Shown: positions 23,745-30,000 of the stretch, in pieces | Layout of the letters: each line of letters starts with the position of its first letter | Numbering within the stretch: position 1 is the first letter of the stretch | Assembly (NCBI GenBank): GCA_018398765.1 | Contig: JAHBMJ010005942.1 | Span: 1 to 30,000 of the forward strand | DNA length: 30,000 nt | Reading direction: 5' to 3' | From: Chromera velia | Lineage: Eukaryota > Sar > Chromeraceae | Translations under genes and position numbers: made by a program | Notes under the pieces: generated by a model | Told to the model about the DNA's origin: nothing | Seen by the model: the letters and a program-made list of their open reading frames with translations, nothing else | The model's database searches: none

Positions 23745-24102
23745 TGTGTGCGCGCGTGCGTGCGTATCTCTGTGCGTGTGTGTGTGTGCACGTGCGTGCG
23801 TATGTATCTCTGTGTGTGAGTGTGCGTGTGTGCAGGTGCCGGGCACTTCGATCAAGTTGAAGAAGGACGCGACTGTGCAGGAGAAGAAGAAGGCGGCCTT
23901 CGCCGTTGCCTTCGGGGATGACAAGAAGCAGAAGATCAAGGAAGAGACTTGGGAGAAGATTGAGGGCGAGCACATCAAGCCCAACGTGGAGAACTACGAT
24001 TCCCTGCCTGCTATGACCAAGACCCCCGTCAAGTCTTCCGTCGAGAAAATGATGGACAAGGCTTTCGGCGAGGTCGAGCAGAAGTTCGTCTCGGAGGCCT
24101 GA
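22157..24102 (+). CDS. Three-exon gene: 145-residue charged protein with MGSC acylation motif
   Basis: Exons are 22157-22205, 22359-22480 and 23836-24102 (438 bp with stop). Donors are A|GTCAGT and GAG|GTGAGT; acceptors are CGTGCAG and TGTGCAG; phases 1 and 0 agree. The start MGSCLGSLGG has Gly2 for N-myristoylation and Cys4 for palmitoylation, suggesting membrane tethering. The rest is hydrophilic and Lys/Glu-rich (for example EKKKAAFAVAFGDDKK and KIKEETWEKIEGEH), without membrane helices or cysteines after Cys4. I do not recognise the family. The ATG context AAAATGG is good, and no nearby upstream in-frame ATG was seen. Intron 2 (1,355 bp) is pyrimidine- and TG-rich. It is transcribed divergently from the minus-strand gene. 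Confidence 0.85.
23080..23470. repeat. Degenerate TTCCTGCC pyrimidine repeat
   Basis: Pyrimidine-rich degenerate TTCCTGCCTTCC units in intron 2 of the MGSC gene. The open frames over it are repeat artefacts. Confidence 0.8.
23640..23835. repeat. (TG)n microsatellite at acceptor
   Basis: TG/TGTAGG/TGCG repeats run straight into the exon 3 acceptor (TGTGCAG) of the MGSC gene. A purine-interrupted TG run replaces the usual pyrimidine tract. Confidence 0.9.
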
Positions 24103-27100
24103 GGAGGAGGAGGAAACGAGGGGGGAGGGAAGGACTTCATGAAGCGAAAGAAGTATTGAGTCAATCACACATGCATCCATGCAGATCTTGTTGCAAAAAA
24201 GAGAAGACTGAATATTGATAGGAAGACCAAAATGAACTCCATTCATGAACTGGAGGTCATTGGACTTATCACAGAGAGAGGGAGAGAAAGACAGAGAGAG
24301 CAGCAGAGACGGGGGTGACATGCATGAAGGCACAGAGAGAGAAAGAGGAGACAGACGATGGCTCATGTGGTTGTTCGGATTGTGCAGCGGTTGGACTGGT
24401 CTGGCTCTTCGGGTTCTGCTTGCATGGGGGGGGTAAGGGGGGCAGTTGTTCTTCTTCTTTTGTCTCTCTCTCCAGCTGTCTCTCTTTTCTGGCGTTCACG
24501 TCCTTGGCTGGTTCCTACTCAATCAGACAGTGGACCTGCGTGCTGCGCTGGAAAGATGAAGAGGGAGAGTCTCGATCGAGAGGCACAGAGAGAAAAAGAG
24601 AGCAACTGATCGATCGAGTCGTTCGTTGGTGCAGTGGAGTCGTCTCGAAACGTGGATCGCCTGTCTCTCTTCATTCATGCTTGCACCGGGTGTATGGGGG
24701 GTGGAGGGATGGATGTCCCACCTGTTTCTCTCATTCATTCATTCGGGCTTCTCTCTTTTCCTCCCTCCTTTTTTCCGTCCGTCCGTTTGTCCATCGATTC
24801 CATGCATTCTTTGAATTAATTGCTGTGCAGTGTTTTCTCATTCATGCACGATCTTCCTTCGTGTGAGTGACTGAGTGAGTGCCCCCGTAGGTTTTCTTCT
24901 TTTCGCCTCGATCGTTTTGAGATGATGCATGCAGCCTTCCATCTTTCGAGCGTTCTTCGTTCGTTCGTTCGTTAACGGTTCGACTGCTGCACTGGCATGC
25001 TCCCTCCCTCCAACGCCCCGCATGCACCTTCACCTTCCGTAACTCCCTCCGTCCGTTTTGAAACCAACCCAAACGTCTAGACACCCACCCGGCCATCTTG
25101 TAGTTCTCTCCCTGGCTTGCTGGGCGTTCCACACACAGCATCTAGCTCAGTGGACGCTTCTTTCTTCGGCTGGCTGGATCAATTGGATCGTTTCTTCCTT
25201 CCTTCCTTCCTTCCTTCCTTCCCTCCATGCCGTCTGTGTATGACGTTGAAGCTGTCCATTCTACTCATGCTGTCCAGTATTAAAAAACAAACACTCACCA
25301 AAGAGAGTGAGTGGTTGCATTCATTCGATCATTCATCCATCCATCTATTCAAGGTGGTGCATTGTTTCTTCGTGCTTGCATGTGCACTCAAGATCGAATC
25401 AGATCCTTCCCTCCTTATTCCTTGCATTTACGCTTCTTTCGTCCGTCTTCGTTCGTTCCGCCTTTCGATCGATCGAGATAATTCAGCCAACCAACAATCA
25501 GGAAAGAAAAGATCTAGCTTCCCTTCCCGCTTTCATGAGCAGCATCTCTGTCTCAGTGGATCTTGCATTCAACCGACTGACTGACTGACTGAGAAGGAAT
25601 CATTGATACGGACAGGCAGGCAGGCAGCCCAACCTTTGCAACGATGGATTGAGAGAGAGAAAAAAAAAAAGGAAGAAAAGAGAAAGAACGACAAGAAGAG
25701 AACGAAAAGAAAGCATGCAAGAAAGAAACTGAGGAAATTCAAATGCATATGATTGACAAAGAAGGAGGACCAAATTCAAATACAGAGAGCGATCGAGAGA
25801 TCGAGAAGGGATCGAGGGGAAGGAATTCCCAATTAACCCTCTCTTGCAATTAAGTAAACAAACCAAGAGAGAGAGAAACAACGAAGTCGATAGGATCGAA
25901 GAAAAAAGAAAGAGGGCCCAGGGCAGTCCAAGATATGAAACCGTTTGTCCGACTCAGTGCTGGCCAAACGGTCGGTGGGTCATTCAAGCATCGATTGCCT
26001 TTAGGCTGGACGCTGCCTTCTTCAATGACACTTGCAGTTGATTTTGACGAACAACAGCAAGGAGGGACGGTCATAACTTATGATTCAAGTTATGAACCTA
26101 GTTATGAACAAGATAATGTCGTGATGTTTTTATGTTTTTAACTAGGTTTTTGACCGAGTTTTTGACTCATAAAGATTGATTGATTAAGATATTCTGAATT
26201 AAGCTTGAATTAAGTAAATATTTATTTATGACATTATATTCTTTACCATTCTAAATAGTAACATTCAAAAAATTAAATTTTAATTAATACGCGAAAACGC
26301 CGAAAAGTGATTTTTCATCAAATTATAAGGTGAAAAGAACTTTTTAAAGAAGTGAAAAATGACTCAAAATTATAATTTTTCAGCTCCACTTCAATCATTT
26401 GATTTTTTAATTAGAAGTTAATGTTTATATCAAAGTGTAAAAGGGATGTAAGGCGGAGTTACACCGGGGTATGGTCCCCGGGTACCAGGTTAAACGAAAA
26501 ATGGAGTTTGAATTCGATCGAACAGTTCAAACTGTATAATCAATGTAACATAACTTACACTGTGCTATTAGGAGTAACAATCTGCCCTTTTTGGTGCCGC
26601 CAGCTAGCGTCAGGACTTACGGCACCGTCAGGACTGTGTCTGACATTACATGAGTTGTGGCGTGACGATTGAGCCCCAACTTAGCCCCCAAGAAATTCAA
26701 TGCATTCCATGCAAATAACCTAAAAAGCGAAATTAACTTTCTTGTTATTTCTTATTCATATTAACATGATATTCTTTTTTTTTTCAGTGCACCATGTTTT
26801 TATATGGTTCTATAAATGCATGTTATTTCAATTTCTAGTCAGTTTTGAATTCAATTCCAGGCCTTTTAGTACCTTTGAGTACCTTTTCAGCCTAGTTGCC
26901 CTCCTCCGTGGGGGCTTGTACAATGTCATGCTTGTACAGCCACCAGCGCCCTCCTACACACCCTCCTACAGACTATGCAGCAGATAACAGCAGATGCTAG
27001 CGACATTCAAGTTTTTTTCCCACTGTCCCGCCCTCCCGTTAATTTCGTACACCCCCGCGTTCTGCGTCTTTCTGTCGAGCGCGGCTGTTTTCCTGGCGTC

Positions 27101-27341
27101 GGACCTCTATCTGCAGAGCGTCTTCACGAGCAGCCGCGCCCACTGGTCGCATCATTGCGGTTGTCGCCCAAGCCTGGGCTACAGGCTTGCTCTTTGCCTG
27201 GTAGACCTTCCCCCGGACTTTTATGGCAGCTCAGGTCCAAGCGGAAGGGGGTCCAGCGGACGGGCGAAGAACCCTTAAGTCCTTAACTTCCTGTCCTCCT
27301 TCACGATAGGCAGAAAGGCTCTTTTCAACACGCCCCGGTTT
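24103..27341. other. Region without recognised gene
   Basis: After the MGSC stop come microsatellites (TTCC near 25197, GACT near 25575) and purine tracts. Then an AT-rich stretch (about 26050-26850) contains a short hairpin ACCGGGG...TCCCCGGGT (about 26463-26486), followed by GC-richer sequence (26.9-27.3 kb) that could be the 5' region of the ORF at 27342. Open frames here lack recognisable domains. Confidence 0.5.
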
Positions 27342-27878
27342 ATGGGCTTCCCGTGTACCGTGGAAGGAGTGAGGGAACGTGGGGGGGTGGAGACGAGGGC
27401 GGGCGGTGGGATGGAGGCTTCAGTGGCATCTGGTGGCATAGAAGGGAGCGACGGGAAGGCAGGGGAGGAAGAGGGGCAGGAGAAGGAAGGGTCAATGACA
27501 TGGTTCCAGCGCGTGGGTGGGAGGTTTCAGCCTCTTGTTGCTCGGGTTGAGGGGCCTTGGAAGGAGAGGAGGAGGGAGAAGGGGCTTCTCTTGTTTGCCA
27601 TCACTCTCCTCTCCTTCGACCTACTCTCTGATGCTGCAGTGGCTGGCATCATGTTAGGTTTGGGGAAGGAGACACCGAAGTTCTACTGGTTTGGCGTCAC
27701 TGTGGCTATCCTGACAGTGTTTGATCTTGCGAAGGTGTGGCTTGTACGCGAAGACTCAGTCAACAACCAGGCTGAGGGGCAGGGGGGCGGAGAGAGGAGG
27801 ATCTGGGGGGTGCAACAAGGTCGTCAAGGCCAATCTGATGCTGCATCCAAAGCAGACTCCCCTCTTTGCGGCTTTTAA
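27342..27878 (+). CDS. Possible two-helix membrane protein ORF
   Basis: A 178-codon open frame starts MGFPCTVEG. A Gly/Glu-rich N-terminus (residues 1-50) precedes a basic stretch (KERRREK) and two hydrophobic segments: about 81-105 (GLLLFAITLLSFDLLSDAAV...) and about 114-135 (FYWFGVTVAILTVFDLAKVW). After that the frame is low-complexity and may be intronic. No family is recognised. The alternating hydrophobic segments around a SD pair are protein-like, so at least residues 50-138 look real. Intron boundaries are not established. Confidence 0.45.
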   Translation: MGFPCTVEGVRERGGVETRAGGGMEASVASGGIEGSDGKAGEEEGQEKEGSMTWFQRVGGRFQPLVARVEGPWKERRREKGLLLFAITLLSFDLLSDAAVAGIMLGLGKETPKFYWFGVTVAILTVFDLAKVWLVREDSVNNQAEGQGGGERRIWGVQQGRQGQSDAASKADSPLCGF

Positions 27879-27981
27879 CAGAAAACAGTGGGACCTTGTT
27901 CCACGTCTCATCAGTAGAGGAGCAATACAGAGGAAGGGGAAAGAACAGATCTCACCTCTTCTCTTGTCCTGGGCACCATAG
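27853..27981 (+). CDS. Ankyrin-like stretch, possible second exon of the membrane protein
   Basis: In a different frame from the ORF at 27342, residues QTPLFAAFNRKQWDLVPRLI followed by SRGA match the ankyrin pattern TPL..A...G..D.V..LI..GA, with a stop at 27979-27981. A 118-bp intron from GCGAAG|GTGTGG (donor at 27735) to CCAAAG (acceptor at 27852) would join the two in phase 0. Only half to one repeat is visible, so this could also be chance or a decayed gene. Confidence 0.3.
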   Translation, partial: QTPLFAAFNRKQWDLVPRLISRGAIQRKGKEQISPLLLSWAP

Positions 27982-28369
27982 CCAAGAGACCCCACCTCTC
28001 AGCCAACGAGGCGACGGCACTGAGGTGACAGACTGAGTGGAAGAATGATGACGGGTTGTGGGGTTTGAAGGGGGAGGGAGGGGCCGGATATTTATCAAAC
28101 ATAAACACAACAAGAGAGAAAGGAAGTATACACATTATGGAATTGATCTCCTCATGTCCCTGTCCCTATGGTCGATCTACTGACCAAACTTTTTTGTCCC
28201 CGTCTGAGGGGGGGTTCTCAGCCTAAGGGGGGGCACTCTGGAAGGTTATGGTGGATTTTAAGCCCAAAATGACATAAAATGTGAACAAAAACAGATTTTT
28301 GCGAGCCAGTCTGGCAACCTGGAGCTCCATCTGGTCAAGTTACGTCAAAATCTGATGTTTTTGAAGTGT

Positions 28370-28800
28370 AGGCTATGCGGTTACTTTGGGTTACCCCCTT
28401 TTTATCTTTATCATACAAAGAGGTTACAGGTTACCCGGTTACAAGCATTTTGACCTCAGTAACCGACCAAATTTTCAACTTTTAAAAGCATTCAAAATGA
28501 TGTTTAGAACTGGTTTAGAACACGTTTGAATATTTTTTGAAGGAGGTTACTTCATTTTTGAGGGGGGTCAAAAAAGGTTACAGGTTACCCGGTTACGGGG
28601 GATTTGGGGGCAAAGTGAGTGTGACACATCATTTTTCATCATTTTTGACTATAACCTGAATTATTTAACAATCTTGAAGCCAGTTTTGTAAGTAACTAAA
28701 TGTAACTAATCGATTGGCACCACTTTTGACTGATGGTTACATGTCACATGTTGTATTACTAAGGGGGGGGTGTAGGGTCAGTAACCATGGTGTAACCGGC
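28370..28800. repeat. GGTTAC motif cluster
   Basis: About ten GGTTAC/GTAACC motifs lie within 430 bp, including two copies of GGTTACAGGTTACCCGGTTA. No open frame of note is present. It might be a dispersed repeat or a protein-binding cluster; function unknown. Confidence 0.6.
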
Positions 28801-29389
28801 TGAAGTGCCCCCCCCTAGTTCTCAGCCTGCTCTTGGTAGGGAACCCCAGAAGGGAGAAATAAGAATGGTTATTGAAGACGGATAAAAGAAAACACAGACC
28901 ATTTGAAGGAAAAAAGAGGCCGGGGAGAGGGGGAAAGAGAGAGAATAATGGAGAGGGAGAAGGCGTATGAAAGGAAGAAAAGAAAGAGAGTGGAAGAAGG
29001 ATAGAAATGAAGGGGGAAAAAAGGGAACCAGGAGAGAAGATTAGCAGAAAGAGACACCGAACGCGGCAATACACAGAAGCAAAGGTGAAAAGAGCGGTAA
29101 GCAAAATGATAAGGGAATGAAAATATATCTGTATGCAGGCAACGAGTGACAACGATAAGGAGATCGAGTATGAGCTGGAACCAACGGAAGGAAAGAGGGG
29201 GGGAGGGAGGGAGAAAGAGAAGCGCTAGAGAGAAAGGATACGGAAATAAAGTATAGATAGAAAGACAAGTGGAACAATTTAAAAAAGGATAAATACATAC
29301 ACACAGGCACCCAGAAAGAGGAAAAGAAAAGATTAAATAAAAGAATAGAGAAAGATACGAGGGAGAGGAAAAAGGGAAAGAGAATGAGA

Positions 29390-29418
29390 GAGAGTAAAAG
29401 AAAAAGAGATAGAGACAG

Positions 29419-29454
<36 letters not shown>

Positions 29455-29910
29455 TAGCTAGGTTACAGACAGACAGACAGACAGACCGACCAACCGACCG
29501 ACCAATCGACCGACAGACTAGCAAACAGACAGACAGTCAGACAGTTACACAGACAGAGAGACAGACCGACAGACTAGTAAACAGACAGACAGACAGACAG
29601 ACAGTCAGACAGTCATACAGACAGATAAACAGACCGACAGACTAGCAGAAAGATAGATAGACAGACAGACAGACCGACTGACTGACTAGCAAATAGATAG
29701 ACAGATAGACAGACAGATAGACAGACAGTCAGACAGTCATACAGACAGACAAACAGACCGACAGACTAGCAAACAGATAGACAAACAGACAGACAGTCAG
29801 ACAGACTGACCGACCGACAGACTAGTAAACAGATAGACAGACAGCTAGTTAGTCAGTCAGACAGTCAGACAGAGAGACAGACAGACAGACCGACAGATTA
29901 GCAAACAGAG

Positions 29911-29943
<33 letters not shown>

Positions 29944-30000
29944 ATCAGTCAGACAGTCATACAGATAGACAAACAGACCGACACACTAGCAAACAGACAG
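29390..30000. repeat. Degenerate (GACA)n satellite with interspersed CTAGCAAACAG
   Basis: Tetranucleotide ACAG/GACC/CAGT repeat with an interruption, GACAGACTAG(C/T)AAACAG, returning roughly every 45-90 bp. It continues off the right edge. The preceding stretch 28900-29390 is purine-rich (GGAGAGAAAG) and non-coding. Confidence 0.9.

Overview
This is nuclear DNA from an intron-rich eukaryotic microbe. The coding signal comes as short exons with GT..AG boundaries, phase-matched introns and extracellular-type domains, embedded in micro- and minisatellite-rich introns. A chromerid alga or another alveolate or stramenopile protist would fit this combination (temptin-like domain, EGF and RCC1-like repeats, a small MG-C acylated protein). 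The assignment is an inference, and no rRNA, tRNA or organelle gene is present to settle it.

Positions 1-21000 are dominated by one long split gene on the minus strand. I could chain about 30 exons by reading frame and splice phase. In order of transcription they encode an N-terminal signal peptide or signal anchor, a temptin-like Cys-rich domain (motif [18 protein letters not shown]), four EGF/EGF-Ca domains, a long block of RCC1-like repeats (C-W/F/A-G motifs and (H)TC motifs, probably a beta-propeller), a fifth EGF domain split over a 99-bp and a 24-bp exon, and a second RCC1-like block. The second block runs to, and probably past, the left edge. About 3.56 kb of coding sequence (about 1,190 residues) is spread over 20 kb. 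Two joints are unresolved: exon 1 to exon 2, and the region 461-806.

The introns of this gene hold the most unusual material. A family of short palindromic elements (TTTCATACAGAATTCT at one end, its inverse AGAATTCTGTATGAAA at the other) sits between direct repeats of about 30-50 bp, and many of those repeats span an exon-intron junction. A second palindrome family (TTGACGCACGCAAG and its inverse) behaves the same way. Several minisatellites carry a copy of the adjacent splice donor in each unit; the clearest is a 41-bp unit repeated 16 times at 19.06-19.71 kb. I saw neither palindrome family to the right of about 20.1 kb.

At 21.0-22.15 kb a divergent intergenic region holds a 163-bp MITE-like inverted-repeat element with a 6-bp target duplication. 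At 22157-24102 on the plus strand is a three-exon gene for a 145-residue, highly charged protein with an MGSC N-terminus (predicted myristoylation and palmitoylation) that I do not recognise. From 24.1 to 27.3 kb I see no convincing gene; this includes an AT-rich island at about 26.05-26.85 kb. At 27.34-27.98 kb there is a possible two-helix membrane protein ORF with an ankyrin-like stretch in another frame. The right end is non-coding: a cluster of GGTTAC motifs (28.37-28.80 kb), a purine-rich tract, and a degenerate tetranucleotide satellite (29.39-30.0 kb).
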